DNA of 64,000 nucleotides from Magnetococcales bacterium HCHbin5 (lineage in GTDB: Bacteria > Pseudomonadota > Magnetococcia > Magnetococcales > Magnetaquicoccaceae): the NCBI GenBank assembly GCA_002753505.1, contig PEAG01000006.1, positions 1 through 64,000 of the forward strand, in the 5' to 3' direction. Made by a program: the position numbers and the translations under genes. Of the stretch, positions 34,401 through 43,528 are shown in pieces; position 1 is the first letter of the stretch; each line of letters starts with the position of its first letter. The notes beneath the pieces were generated by a model. The model searched no databases. It was not told where the DNA came from and saw nothing but the letters and a program-made list of their open reading frames with translations.

Positions 34401-34961
34401 TCACTCCTTGCCGGAGGACCAGAACCGCCACCAGGGGTTGGTCACAGGGCGGTTTTCAGAGGCCGCTCCCTGGGCATTGGAGGCGGAACGGCTATCCTCT
34501 TCCGTCGGGCTCTCCCGTTCAGCCAGGCGGCCATCAGTGGCCGGCTGCGCATACTCTCCACCCCAGAACCATCTGAACCAGTTTGGGCTGTTTTTGGCCG
34601 ACGGCAAGGATTTTGGATCCAGCAACTCATCGTCAAAATTGTGCTGGATGTCACTGACTACGCCCCGCTGGTCAAAGGTGATCTCGACCCGATTGATGAC
34701 CCGGGCAAAGGTGCGTTGCACATTTTTGTACTGGCGATCCTGTACATAAGACCACCGATCTCTCCGAAAGCTGTTGACAAACGTCGGTACCCCCAGCAGA
34801 TCCTTCACCTGTGCCCGCGTCGTCTGGCCCACTTTGATCTGGGCCACACTTTTGGGATTTAGAATGGTGCCTTTCTCATGTATAGTCGCTTGGCAGGCAG
34901 TCAGAGCAAGGGCGACAGGCAGTAGAATGGCCAGCAAAATGATGTGGGTCAATCGGACCAT
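34401..34961 (-). CDS. BamE/SmpA-like outer-membrane lipoprotein
   Basis: 186 residues from ATG 34961; an ATG at 34997 is less likely since the signal peptide starts at MVRLTHIILLAILLP. The lipobox LTAC-Q ends the signal near residue 23, giving a lipoprotein. Residues 30-110 form the SmpA/OmlA fold: ILNPKSVAQIKVGQTTRAQV, DLLGVPTFVNSFRRDRWSYV, then a Phe-Asp-x-x-Gly-Val strand. BamE supports the outer-membrane beta-barrel assembly machine. The C-terminal 70 residues are an unusual polar extension with WF repeats (WFRWFWGG, WWRFWSSGKE). First gene in a three-gene minus operon with the MTA genes. Confidence 0.82.
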   Translation of the reverse strand: MVRLTHIILLAILLPVALALTACQATIHEKGTILNPKSVAQIKVGQTTRAQVKDLLGVPTFVNSFRRDRWSYVQDRQYKNVQRTFARVINRVEITFDQRGVVSDIQHNFDDELLDPKSLPSAKNSPNWFRWFWGGEYAQPATDGRLAERESPTEEDSRSASNAQGAASENRPVTNPWWRFWSSGKE

Positions 34962-35079
34962 GCGGGTTCCATGTGTGCTAGAGTAGTGATCCGGCACCCT
35001 GCATTGACAGGATGCCCTCCGTTACGTCAGCTTGTTCTGTACCTATGATAACCTTTGAAAGGGCGAGAGCAAAGTTTCC

Positions 35080-35682
35080 ATGTCATGGTTTAACAGAATA
35101 TCCCCCAAAAAACAGCCGGAATCCATCTCTGGTCGTGGAATATCGCCACGGTCCGGCCATGAGGAGGGCGGTGCAAAGCCTCTTTCCCGGGAGCAGGTAC
35201 TGGCCATCCATGGGCAGGTGGTGGATCGGGTGTTACAGATAACCGGCGCAGGGTTGGGAATAGAGGATAATTTTTCCCTTCGATTCGATGTGATGATCTA
35301 CTTTATCTCTGCACTGTTACGCCATTTGCATGCCGCCGGCAGAAGCCATGCGGCAACGGCCCAACTGTTGTGGGACATCACCTTTGAAGGGCTGGAGGAG
35401 AGCTTGCGCGACCGGGGTGTCACCGACATACGCATGGCCTCCCGCATGCGCACATTGTTGCAGGATGCCACCGGACGCCGGAACGCCTATCTGGCGGCCT
35501 GGGAACAGACAGAGAGGCCGGAGGCCATTCGGGTGGTGATGGCACGCAACATTTTTAACGGGGCAGATGCCACCGATCCGCGCATCGATGCCCTGCAGGC
35601 CCAGTTGCCTGCTTTTGTTCTCGCTGTGTTGAATCCCTATGTGCTTTTGGCTACTACCGTGGAAAATGGAGCGATCATATGA
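35080..35682 (+). CDS. Ubiquinol-cytochrome c chaperone family protein
   Basis: 200 residues. Core features of the CBP3/UQCC1 family (PF03981): LSREQVLAIHGQVVDRVLQI, FSLRFDVMIYFISALLRHL, LLWDITFEGLEESLRDRGVTDIR spans residues 100-125, and a closing helix with RNAYLAAWE. It is thought to help assemble cytochrome bc1 in Alphaproteobacteria and mitochondria. Its stop overlaps the pgk start (ATGA). It supports an alphaproteobacterial or magnetococcal lineage for the host. Confidence 0.85.
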   Translation: MSWFNRISPKKQPESISGRGISPRSGHEEGGAKPLSREQVLAIHGQVVDRVLQITGAGLGIEDNFSLRFDVMIYFISALLRHLHAAGRSHAATAQLLWDITFEGLEESLRDRGVTDIRMASRMRTLLQDATGRRNAYLAAWEQTERPEAIRVVMARNIFNGADATDPRIDALQAQLPAFVLAVLNPYVLLATTVENGAII

Positions 35683-36863
35683 ATAAATTGACGATTGAAC
35701 AGGTTGATCTGGCAGGAAAAAGGGTTTTTATCCGCGTTGATTTCAATGTACCGGTCACCGAGGATGGCCGGATCCGGGAGGAGACCCGTATTGTGGCTGC
35801 CCTGCCCACCATACGGCTGGCTCAGGCAAAAGGGGGGCGCGTGATTCTGGCCTCTCACTTTGGCCGCCCGGAGGGTAACGTGGTGGCCAAATATTCCCTC
35901 AAACCGGTGGCGGAACGGCTCTCCCAACTGCTGGGCCAGCCTGTCCCCCTGGCACCCGACTGTGTGGGGGAGGCGGTGGAAGGGATGGTGAACGCCCTGC
36001 TTCCGGGTGAGATCCTGCTGTTGGAAAATGTCCGTTTCCATGCAGGCGAGACCAAAAACAATCCGGAACTGGCGGACCGTTTTGCCCGTCTGGCGGATGT
36101 GGTGGTCAACGATGCATTCGGGGCGGCCCATCGGGCCCATGCCTCCAACGTGGGGATTGCCCAACGGGTCACGCCGGCGGTGGCCGGTCTGTTGATGGCA
36201 GCCGAGATCGCCTATTTCAACAAAGCAGTCCGTCAGCCCCAACGTCCGGTGGCGGCCATTCTGGGGGGCTCCAAGGTTTCCACCAAAATAGCGGTGATCG
36301 AGAGCCTACTGGACAAGGTGGACCAAATCCTGATCGGTGGTGCCATGGCCTTCACCTTTTTCAAGGCTCGTGGCTATCCGGTGGGGGCCTCGCTGGTGGA
36401 GGATGAGATGTTGGAGGTGGCCAGGCGCACCGAGGCCAAAGCCAGGGAGCGGGGGGTGGCTCTGCTGTTGCCGGTGGATGCCGTCATTGCCCAATCCCTG
36501 GATGGGGAACAACAGCAGATTGTCCCGGTGGAGCAGATTCCAGCGGGTTGGATGGGATTGGACATTGGGCCGGCAACGGTGCAGCTGTTTGCAGAGGCCT
36601 TGCGGTCGGCGCAGACGATTGTCTGGAATGGGCCGATGGGTGTCTTTGAAAAACCGGCTTTTGCACAGGGTACGGAGGCGTTGGCCCGTTGTGTGGCCGA
36701 CAGTGCAGCCCTTTCGGTCGCCGGGGGTGGGGATACCGACGCCGCCCTGCGCCAGGCCGGTGTGGCGGAACGGATCTCGTTCATCTCTACCGGGGGGGGA
36801 GCCTTTATGGAGTTGTTGGAAGGCAAAGAGTTGCCCGGCATCACCGTATTGACGGAAGCCTGA
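35679..36863 (+). CDS. pgk: Phosphoglycerate kinase
   Basis: 394 residues, normal length. Glycolysis and gluconeogenesis: 1,3-bisphosphoglycerate plus ADP to 3-phosphoglycerate plus ATP. Motifs: RVFIRVDFNVPV near residue 14, LASHFGRPEGN, LLENVRFHAGETKN, VNDAFGAAHRAHAS, AILGGSKVSTKIAVIESLL, WNGPMGVFEKPAFAQGTEAL and SVAGGGDTDAAL with the closing SFISTGGGAFMELLEG. Coupled by ATGA overlap to the chaperone gene. Confidence 0.97.
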   Translation: MNKLTIEQVDLAGKRVFIRVDFNVPVTEDGRIREETRIVAALPTIRLAQAKGGRVILASHFGRPEGNVVAKYSLKPVAERLSQLLGQPVPLAPDCVGEAVEGMVNALLPGEILLLENVRFHAGETKNNPELADRFARLADVVVNDAFGAAHRAHASNVGIAQRVTPAVAGLLMAAEIAYFNKAVRQPQRPVAAILGGSKVSTKIAVIESLLDKVDQILIGGAMAFTFFKARGYPVGASLVEDEMLEVARRTEAKARERGVALLLPVDAVIAQSLDGEQQQIVPVEQIPAGWMGLDIGPATVQLFAEALRSAQTIVWNGPMGVFEKPAFAQGTEALARCVADSAALSVAGGGDTDAALRQAGVAERISFISTGGGAFMELLEGKELPGITVLTEA

Positions 36864-36945
36864 TCACATGCATGTGAGTTTTCAGGCATGACCTTTTGCA
36901 ACGATTGCGGTTCCAGGGGGGATCCTTTTCCTGGACCCGCAGTCG
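36859..36945 (+). terminator. Two successive hairpins after pgk
   Basis: The first dyad is GCCTGA...TCAGGC (36859-36888) enclosing the perfect palindrome TCACATGCATGTGA. The second pairs CGATTGCGGTTCCAGG (36902-36917) with CCTGGACCCGCAGTCG (36930-36945) with two mismatches, followed by TTT. The latter resembles the ends of the palindromic repeat family near 32 kb and may act as pgk terminator. Confidence 0.5.
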
Positions 36946-37206
36946 TTTCGGGGAGGTGTGTGTCACGTTGCGACACGGTTTTGCTCCCCTCCTGCAGCCG
37001 CTTATCTGTCAAACCTTCATAAACCTGAACAGTACGTTTCATCCTCTTCCTCTGTCTGCTATCATGTTTCTCAGAGCTGGTGGCCCGACTGTTCCGCCTG
37101 GACAGGCACGGTATTGCTGACACGTGTTGGGAATAACTTACTCGGACCCAACCAATCCCGGAGGTCATTCCCTCCTCTGAAACCCCGGAAAAGGTTTACC
37201 AAGACC
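36946..37206. other. Leader region of the membrane sensor kinase gene
   Basis: No gene is supported here. An open frame runs in from 36958 but the protein-like start with a membrane anchor is at 37207. The stretch must hold the promoter of the kinase gene, though no clear -35/-10 pair was identified. Confidence 0.4.
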
Positions 37207-39783
37207 ATGTCACAATTGGCCGCACTGTTTTCAAGCCTCCTGAAATACCCTGTACGACTTGGGTTGCTGTTTCTGGTGCTGATATTGGCTGGGACCGGCC
37301 TGCTGGTCATCGACCAGATGCGTACCCTCTCCGGCCTTACCGATCATTTTTATCGCCATCCCTTCACGGTTTCTCTGGCCACGATGCGGTTGCGGGATCG
37401 TCTCGCCCGGATGCACCTGAAACTGGAAGATGTCATGCATGGCGCGGAGTTGCAGACGGTCGAACGACACCTGGCCAGCCAAGGGCAGGAGATGGAACAG
37501 GATCTGCGGATCATCCGGGAGCGGTTTCTTGGTGAGGCAGAGAGGGTTCAAGAGGTGGAGAGCGCGATCAGGATTTGGTTGCGCGTGTGTGACAAGATAC
37601 TGGAAGCGGTTCGTACCGGTCTTCCCTCCAGTACAACCCACGCCATGATGCTGGAAAATGATCGACTCACCCAACGTGTCATAGCGGCCACCCAAAAAAT
37701 TCTGGATTATGCCGACCACAAAGCCATCAGCTATCGCCAACAGTCAACCGAACGGTTCCAGCTGTTTTTGGTAGAGGAGAGTGCCGTCATCCTGGTGGTG
37801 ATCCTGTTGGCTGTCTGGGTGGCGAGTCGACTCTCTTCTCTGCTGCACGCATCGGAAGCGGCCCACCAGAAGACCAGTGCCGTCTTGTCAGAGCAGGCGA
37901 TCCTGCTGGAAAATATTGTCCATATGGCAACGGATATGGCGATCATAGCCACAGATTCACATCTGGTGGTTCAGCTCTTCAACCCGGTGGCGGAACGAAT
38001 TTTTGGTTTGCAAGCGGCAGAGGTTGTGGGCGAATCCGTGGACCAAATCCATGAGCGTCTTGGGATCGACCCGGAGAGGGTGGCAGCGGGAATGAAGCAG
38101 CTCCGGCAGGTGGGTTTTCATCGGTTTGAGAGACGTCCCCTTCCCAACTTGGCAGGGCGTATTATCGAATCCAGGGCATCTGCCATCCTGGACCGGATGG
38201 GAAATGAGGTAGGGTTTTTGTTGATTTCCCGTGATGTGACCGAACAGGCGTTGTCAACGGAGGCCATAGCCCGATCCGAGAAAAAATTTCGCCTGTTGTT
38301 GGAGTCGGCCCAGGATGCCATCTTTGTGGCGGATGCCGAGACCGGCCTCATACAGGAGGCCAATCACCGGGCAGAGCAACTTTTGAAACGTCCGTTGCAC
38401 CAGATCCTGGGCATGCACCAATCTGAACTGCATCCGATCGGGGAGCGGGCAAGATACCGGGAACTTTTCCAGAAGCAGGTGTCTGTTGGGGGCGGATTTG
38501 TTGGTGACGTATTGGTGGAGGACAGTCAGGGTCTCTCCATCCCGGTGGAGATCAGTGCCGGGGTGGTGGACATTGGCGGTCAAAAGGTTATCCAGGGCAT
38601 TTTCCGGGATGTCACCGAGCGCGTTCGCTCCGAACAATCCCTGCGTTGGGCTCTGGACTCTTTGACGGCCAGCCAGGCCCGCCTGCAGGGCATTCTGGAC
38701 CATGCCCAGGCGATGATTTTTCTCAAGGATCCCCAAACCCGCTATCTTATGGTCAATCGTCGTTTCGAGCTGTTTCTTGACCGCCCGGAACGGAGCGTCC
38801 TGGGCTGCACGGACCGCGACCTGTTTTCCGAGGCCACGGCAGCGCAGTTTCAAGCCAATGATCTGCGCGCCATAGAGGTGGGTTCATTCGAGGTGGAGGA
38901 GGCTTGGCCGCATGGGGAGGGGAGACGAACCTATCTCTCCGTCAAGTTCCCGATCAAGGATGCCCAGGAAGCCCTGCTCGCTGTCTGCACGATCGCCACC
39001 GATATCACCGAGCGCAAACAGATGGAGGAGGATCTGCGTCGATTGAACGAGGAGTTGGAAGATCGCGTACAGGAACGGACGCTGGAGCTGGAACGGTCCA
39101 ACCGGGATTTGCAGCAGTTTGCCTATGTGGCCTCGCATGATTTGCAAGAGCCCCTGCGTCAGGTGAGCGGATTTGCCCAGTTGCTGGCTCGCCGCTATCA
39201 AGGCAGACTGGACGAAAAGGCGGACAAGTTTATCGGATACATGGTCGATGGCACACGATACATGCAGGAGTTGATTGAGGCGTTGCTGAGCTTTTCCAGG
39301 GTCAATACCGATGGCAACCCCTTGCAATCGGTCGATTGCGAACAGGTATTGGCGCAGGTGATGAAAAACATGGCCAAAAACATTAAAAACACCAATGCGG
39401 TCATTACCCACGATCCTCTGCCCACTCTGCAGGCGGATCTGTTCCAGATGAATCAGATTTTTCAAAATCTGCTGGCCAACGCCATCAAGTTTCGAGGGGA
39501 AAATCCTCCCCACATTCACATCGGAGTGGAACGCCACCAGGGGGATTGGCTCTTTTCCGTGCAGGACAACGGCATCGGTATCGAACCACGGCATCAGGAG
39601 CGCATTTTTACCATTTTTCAACGTCTCCATACCCGTGTCCAGTACCCGGGAACCGGCATTGGCCTGTCGATCTGCAAAAGGATAGTCGAACGACATGGCG
39701 GGGAAATCTGGGTCAAATCGGAATCGGGTCAGGGCAGCACGTTCTTTTTTACAATCAAGCATGACCCGATACTGAATACGTAA
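37207..39783 (+). CDS. Membrane PAS sensor histidine kinase, phytochrome-like kinase core
   Basis: 858 residues from ATG 37207. Membrane segment 1 is at residues 17-36 (LGLLFLVLILAGTGLLVI) and segment 2 near 185-205 (ESAVILVVILLAVWVAS), framing a helical periplasmic sensor of the four-helix type. Three or four PAS domains follow (ATDMAIIATDSHLVVQLFNP; ESAQDAIFVADAETGLIQEA; MIFLKDPQTRYLMVNRRFEL). The HisKA His is in YVASHDLQEPLRQVSGFAQLL near residue 640, and the HATPase has QNLLANAIKF, DNGIGIEPRHQERIF and GTGIGLSICKRIVE. The HDLQEPLR type is found in cyanobacterial phytochrome kinases and pairs with Rcp1-like regulators, as the next gene is. Confidence 0.9.
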   Translation: MSQLAALFSSLLKYPVRLGLLFLVLILAGTGLLVIDQMRTLSGLTDHFYRHPFTVSLATMRLRDRLARMHLKLEDVMHGAELQTVERHLASQGQEMEQDLRIIRERFLGEAERVQEVESAIRIWLRVCDKILEAVRTGLPSSTTHAMMLENDRLTQRVIAATQKILDYADHKAISYRQQSTERFQLFLVEESAVILVVILLAVWVASRLSSLLHASEAAHQKTSAVLSEQAILLENIVHMATDMAIIATDSHLVVQLFNPVAERIFGLQAAEVVGESVDQIHERLGIDPERVAAGMKQLRQVGFHRFERRPLPNLAGRIIESRASAILDRMGNEVGFLLISRDVTEQALSTEAIARSEKKFRLLLESAQDAIFVADAETGLIQEANHRAEQLLKRPLHQILGMHQSELHPIGERARYRELFQKQVSVGGGFVGDVLVEDSQGLSIPVEISAGVVDIGGQKVIQGIFRDVTERVRSEQSLRWALDSLTASQARLQGILDHAQAMIFLKDPQTRYLMVNRRFELFLDRPERSVLGCTDRDLFSEATAAQFQANDLRAIEVGSFEVEEAWPHGEGRRTYLSVKFPIKDAQEALLAVCTIATDITERKQMEEDLRRLNEELEDRVQERTLELERSNRDLQQFAYVASHDLQEPLRQVSGFAQLLARRYQGRLDEKADKFIGYMVDGTRYMQELIEALLSFSRVNTDGNPLQSVDCEQVLAQVMKNMAKNIKNTNAVITHDPLPTLQADLFQMNQIFQNLLANAIKFRGENPPHIHIGVERHQGDWLFSVQDNGIGIEPRHQERIFTIFQRLHTRVQYPGTGIGLSICKRIVERHGGEIWVKSESGQGSTFFFTIKHDPILNT

Positions 39784-39903
39784 TTTTTTTTGGAGTTGCC
39801 TGGGGTTTGTGGAATTGGTGCTGGAAACCGTGGGGAAATTATGCTAGACAATCCTGTTGCTGGTCGGCGGAGTCGTACTTTGAAGGGTGAAAAGGAAGAA
39901 GCC

Positions 39904-40356
39904 GTGAACACGAACTGCGTGGGACAACCGATCGAAATCCTTCTGGTGGAGGACAATCTGGGCGATGTGGATCTGACCAGGGAGGTACTCATCGAAAGCA
40001 AAGTGTCCAACAACCTGTCCGTGGTGGTCGATGGGGAACAGGCGATGGACTATCTGTTACAGAAAGGGGTTTATGCCGGCGTGGCACGGCCGGATTTGGT
40101 GCTTCTCGACCTGAACCTGCCCCGCAAGGATGGCCGGGAGGTGCTGGAGGAGATCAAAAGCCACTCCTCTCTGCGTACCATTCCAGTGGTCATCCTGACG
40201 ACCTCCCGGGCCGAAGAGGATGTGGTAAAAACCTATCACCACCACGCCAACTGTTACATCACCAAGCCGGTGGACCTGGATCAGTTTATCGCGGTGGTAA
40301 AAGCCATTGAGGATTTTTGGTTCACGGTTGTCAAACTGCCCTCCCGGAGGGAGTGA
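39904..40356 (+). CDS. Rcp1-like single-domain response regulator
   Basis: 150 residues from GTG 39904, with AAGGAAG upstream; ATG 39841 would add 21 residues. Receiver domain of the Rcp1 type: [20 protein letters not shown] near residue 9, [15 protein letters not shown], phosphoacceptor Asp in [32 protein letters not shown] and [13 protein letters not shown]. It has no output domain. It probably takes phosphate from the kinase immediately upstream. Stop and next start overlap (TGATG), linking it to the KaiA-like regulator. Confidence 0.9.
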   Translation: MNTNCVGQPIEILLVEDNLGDVDLTREVLIESKVSNNLSVVVDGEQAMDYLLQKGVYAGVARPDLVLLDLNLPRKDGREVLEEIKSHSSLRTIPVVILTTSRAEEDVVKTYHHHANCYITKPVDLDQFIAVVKAIEDFWFTVVKLPSRRE

Positions 40357-41240
40357 TGGCCTGGGAAGAGGAACCGAAGGGGGGCTGTATCCGCATCCTG
40401 GTGCTGGAGGATGACGATGCTTTTTCCAGCTTGTTGGAGGAGTGGTTGAGTGACCTGGCTGTCATCGCTCCTCATTTGGCGGTCAGCACGCTTCAAGTTG
40501 TTGTCTGCGCGCGGTTGGCGGATGCGCTGGATGCACTGCGGGCGGGTCGTTTTGACATTCTGCTGGTAGACCTCAACCTGCCCGACAGTCAGGGCATGGA
40601 GACCTTTGACCGCCTGTTTGCCGACAGTTCGGAGCTGCCTGTCATCGTACTCTCGGCCATGGTTGATGAATCACTGGCCATCCAGGCGGTGCGGCGGGGG
40701 GCGCAGGATTACCTGGTCAAAGGACGGCTGGATGGGGAGCTGCTGATCCGGTCGATTCGTTATGCGATCGAACGCAGCCTGTTGCAACAAAAACTGTTGC
40801 GCTCCTCCGAGGATGAGCGACACATCCGCGAGAGGCGGGCACTGGATCGCTTCCTCTCGCAGGGATTCAGCGCAGTTTCATCCCGCATGTTGGGACAACG
40901 CTCTTTGAAGCAGGGCGTGCCGGAGCTTTTTGACGAACATGTCTCGTTGTTTGCCCAATCGCTGGAGCGGGCCGTTGAGGCGCGTACCCACAAAAGCTCT
41001 TATGATCCCTCTCCTGAGATGAAAGAGATGGCCAATGGTCTGGGATTCCTGAAGTGTGGTCCGCGGGATGTGGTGGATATATATCTGGATGCGGTGGACG
41101 CCAAGAGTATTGTGGCCTACCCGAAAAAACGTCAGGTCTACGGAGAGGAGGGCCGTTTGTTGGCCCTGGAGCTGATGGGGTATCTGGTTTCATATTACCG
41201 GCCTTATGCCTTGTCGGCGCGAGAAAAAATAACGAGTTAG
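40356..41240 (+). CDS. Response regulator with KaiA/RsbU-like C-terminal domain (locus 1)
   Basis: 294 residues from ATG 40356. N-terminal receiver: IRILVLEDDDAFSSLLEEWL, phosphoacceptor in DILLVDLNLPDSQGMETFDR, VIVLSAMVDESLAIQAVRRG, AQDYLVKGRLDGELL. A basic helical linker (RERRALDRFLSQG) leads to a C-terminal helical domain. There, GPRDVVDIYLDAVD and then EEGRLLALELMGYLVSYYRPY fit the two last helices of the KaiA C-terminal and RsbU N-terminal four-helix domain (V-x-x-x-H/Y-x-x-x-x-D ... R-L-x-L-x-x-x-x-x-L-x-x-Y-R). KaiA stimulates KaiC autophosphorylation in cyanobacteria. Assignment of this domain is my inference from pattern and gene order (55 bp upstream of kaiB); the receiver is certain. 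Confidence 0.75.
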   Translation: MAWEEEPKGGCIRILVLEDDDAFSSLLEEWLSDLAVIAPHLAVSTLQVVVCARLADALDALRAGRFDILLVDLNLPDSQGMETFDRLFADSSELPVIVLSAMVDESLAIQAVRRGAQDYLVKGRLDGELLIRSIRYAIERSLLQQKLLRSSEDERHIRERRALDRFLSQGFSAVSSRMLGQRSLKQGVPELFDEHVSLFAQSLERAVEARTHKSSYDPSPEMKEMANGLGFLKCGPRDVVDIYLDAVDAKSIVAYPKKRQVYGEEGRLLALELMGYLVSYYRPYALSAREKITS

Positions 41241-41295
41241 AACAATGGATCGATTCCAGCGATAGACCCGTTCATGTTGTGAAAAGGATGATCTG

Positions 41296-41601
41296 ATGAC
41301 AGGAAACAATAATAAATATTTGCTCAAACTCTATATCACCGGGCACACCTCGCGCTCTGCACGTGCCATCGTGAACTTGCGAAAAATTTGCGAGGAGGAG
41401 TTGAACGGGCACTACGAGATGGCGGTGATTGACATTCTGGAGCAACCTCAATTGGCGGAAGATGAAAAGATCCTGGCGACGCCAACCCTGATCAAGGCAC
41501 TCCCACTGCCATTGCGTCGGATTATTGGTGACCTGACAGACTCGGAGAAGGTTTTGCTGGGCTTGGATCTGCTCCCACTCGATACGGATTCAACAGGATG
41601 A
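41296..41601 (+). CDS. kaiB: KaiB
   Basis: 101 residues, the standard KaiB length. KaiB changes fold and binds phosphorylated KaiC to oppose KaiA-like stimulation. It shows [20 protein letters not shown] near residue 7, [40 protein letters not shown] and a closing [20 protein letters not shown], with the thioredoxin-like layout. The stop overlaps the kaiC start (ATGA), so KaiB and KaiC are co-translated. A near-identical paralogue lies at 49806-50111. Confidence 0.95.
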   Translation: MTGNNNKYLLKLYITGHTSRSARAIVNLRKICEEELNGHYEMAVIDILEQPQLAEDEKILATPTLIKALPLPLRRIIGDLTDSEKVLLGLDLLPLDTDSTG

Positions 41602-43130
41602 CAGCCACGGATGATCAAAAGGAGGCCTCCAAGACCCCGGTACTCAAGCTGGCCTCCGGGATAGAAGGGTTTGACCTGATTTCGCAAGGGGGGCTCCCCA
41701 TCGGGCGCACCACACTGTTGGCCGGTACTGCGGGCAGTGCAAAGACTCTTTTCGCCGCCCAGTTTCTTGCAGAAGGGATCCGCAAGCATGATGAGGCCGG
41801 GGTATTTGTCACCTTCGAGGAACCGCCAGAGGATATCCGCAAAAATTTGCTCTCCATGGGTTGGAAAATTGAAACCTGGGAGGTGGAGAAAAAGTGGGCC
41901 TTCGTCGATGCCGCACCGCAGCCCGGCGAGGAGATCGTCATGGCGGGCGATTTTGACCTGGGTGCCTTGCTGGCCAGGATAGAGCATGCGGTCAACAGAA
42001 TAGGGGCCAAGAGGGTCTCCATCGACTCCCTTGGGGCGGTGTTTACCCAGTTTTCCGACTCCGGTCTGGTGCGGGCGGAGCTGCGGCGTTTGGCGGCTGC
42101 GCTCAGGGCCATGGGCATTACCGTCATCATGACGGCCGAGCGTACCGATGAGTACGGTGAGATTGCCCGTTTTGGCGTCGAAGAGTTTGTCGCCGACAAT
42201 GTGATCATTCTGCGCAATGTTCTGGAGGACGCCAAACGGCGGCGTACCATCGAAATCCTCAAGTTTCGGGGCACCGTACACCGCAAAGGGGAGTATCCCT
42301 TCACGGTGTTGCCAGACCAGGGCATTGTGATTATTCCGCTCTCTTCCATTGAACTCAAATTGCGTTCCTCTGATCTGCGGGTCACCTCCGGCAGCCAGGA
42401 GTTGGATCGCATGTGTGGAGGGGGCTTTTTCCGGGACTCCCTGATTCTGGTCTCCGGGGCGACCGGTTGCGGAAAAACCCTGATGACCGCCGAGTTTATC
42501 GCCGGGGGCAGCGAGAACAATGAAAAATGCCTGCTGTTTGCCTATGAAGAGAGCCGGGAACAGTTGATTCGCAATGCGACCGGTTGGGGCATCGACTTTG
42601 AAAAATATGAAAGAGATGGCCTGCTCAAGGTGGTCTGTGCCTACCCGGAAAGTGCCGGATTGGAGGACCATCTGATCCAGATCAAGGCGGAGATTGACCT
42701 CTTCAAGCCCAACCGGATCGCCGTTGACAGCGTCTCCGCCTTGGAGCGGGTTGCCACCCGCCACAGCTTCCGGGATTTTATCATCACCCTGGTCTCCTTT
42801 GTCAAACAGCGTGAAATACCCGGCCTGTTTACCGCCACCACGGCCAACCTCATGGGCGGGCCTTCGGTAACGGAGTCGCATTTTTCCTCCATCACGGATA
42901 CCATTATTTTGTTGCGCTATGTGGAGATGCTGGGAGAGATGCGGCGCGGCTTGACCGTATTGAAGATGCGGGGCTCCATGCACGAAAAGGAGATCCGAGA
43001 GTTTACCATAGATAACAAAGGTATGCATATTTGCAAACCCTTTCGGAACGTGATCGGAATCCTCACCGGCAAGCCGGAATATTTGACCATGGATGAGATG
43101 GATCGGGTGGGTTCACTGTTTGCGGATTAA
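41598..43130 (+). CDS. kaiC: KaiC-type dual-domain ATPase/autokinase (locus 1)
   Basis: 510 residues, both CI and CII domains. CI: Walker A-like [12 protein letters not shown] near residue 38 (Ala in place of Gly before Lys, a variant seen in other proteobacterial KaiCs), catalytic Glu pair in [11 protein letters not shown], and [27 protein letters not shown] near residue 290, [10 protein letters not shown] and [11 protein letters not shown]. The phosphosite segment reads [21 protein letters not shown]: the residues matching Ser431-Thr432 of Synechococcus KaiC are Ser-Ser. Tail is a short C-terminal segment ([13 protein letters not shown]) that could be the KaiA-binding tail. Confidence 0.94.
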   Translation: MTATDDQKEASKTPVLKLASGIEGFDLISQGGLPIGRTTLLAGTAGSAKTLFAAQFLAEGIRKHDEAGVFVTFEEPPEDIRKNLLSMGWKIETWEVEKKWAFVDAAPQPGEEIVMAGDFDLGALLARIEHAVNRIGAKRVSIDSLGAVFTQFSDSGLVRAELRRLAAALRAMGITVIMTAERTDEYGEIARFGVEEFVADNVIILRNVLEDAKRRRTIEILKFRGTVHRKGEYPFTVLPDQGIVIIPLSSIELKLRSSDLRVTSGSQELDRMCGGGFFRDSLILVSGATGCGKTLMTAEFIAGGSENNEKCLLFAYEESREQLIRNATGWGIDFEKYERDGLLKVVCAYPESAGLEDHLIQIKAEIDLFKPNRIAVDSVSALERVATRHSFRDFIITLVSFVKQREIPGLFTATTANLMGGPSVTESHFSSITDTIILLRYVEMLGEMRRGLTVLKMRGSMHEKEIREFTIDNKGMHICKPFRNVIGILTGKPEYLTMDEMDRVGSLFAD

Positions 43131-43155
43131 TATCCCACAAGGAAGGGGATGACCT

Positions 43156-43458
43156 ATGAGTGCGTGCAGGAAACACCGTTTTTTGCTCTTTGTTGACGGC
43201 GACTCCCTGCTGGGGAGGCGGGCCCTGAAAAATTTTCAGGATACTGCGGACGGGTTATTCCAGGATGGGTACAGCCTGGAGGTGGTGGACATATTTAAAG
43301 CTCCAGAACGTACAGAGGCGTTCCGCGTCATGGCAGCACCGACGCTGTTGCTGCTGGCTCCGATGCCGCAAATGCGAATCATCGGTGATATGAGAGACCG
43401 GGAGCAGCTTCGCAAGGTGTTGGGTAAAGTCGGTCATGGGGAGGAGGGGGCGGCGTAG
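43156..43458 (+). CDS. Third KaiB-like protein, diverged
   Basis: 100 residues from ATG 43156, with a GGAAGG upstream. Thioredoxin-like KaiB family fold: RFLLFVDGDSLLGRRALKNF at the start, YSLEVVDIFKAPERTEAFRV, MAAPTLLLLAPMPQMRIIGD, MRDREQLRKVLG. It keeps the APTL...P-x-x-RIIGD core of KaiB but the first helix and the loop differ from the two true KaiB copies here. It lies 25 bp behind kaiC and is likely in the same operon. It resembles the N-terminal KaiB-like sensor domain of SasA kinases as a free-standing protein, and the gene after it is a kinase without such a domain. Confidence 0.82.
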   Translation: MSACRKHRFLLFVDGDSLLGRRALKNFQDTADGLFQDGYSLEVVDIFKAPERTEAFRVMAAPTLLLLAPMPQMRIIGDMRDREQLRKVLGKVGHGEEGAA

Positions 43459-43528
43459 CCGATTTTTTTTCCCTTTTCGCTCCATTTTTCTTCCTCTTCC
43501 CTTTGGTACGAAGGGACATAAGCAAGCC

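Noticed and set aside
41448-43028. 526-codon open frame on the minus strand opposite kaiC
   Set aside because: It mirrors kaiC codon for codon and has no family resemblance; a shadow caused by GC-rich codon use.
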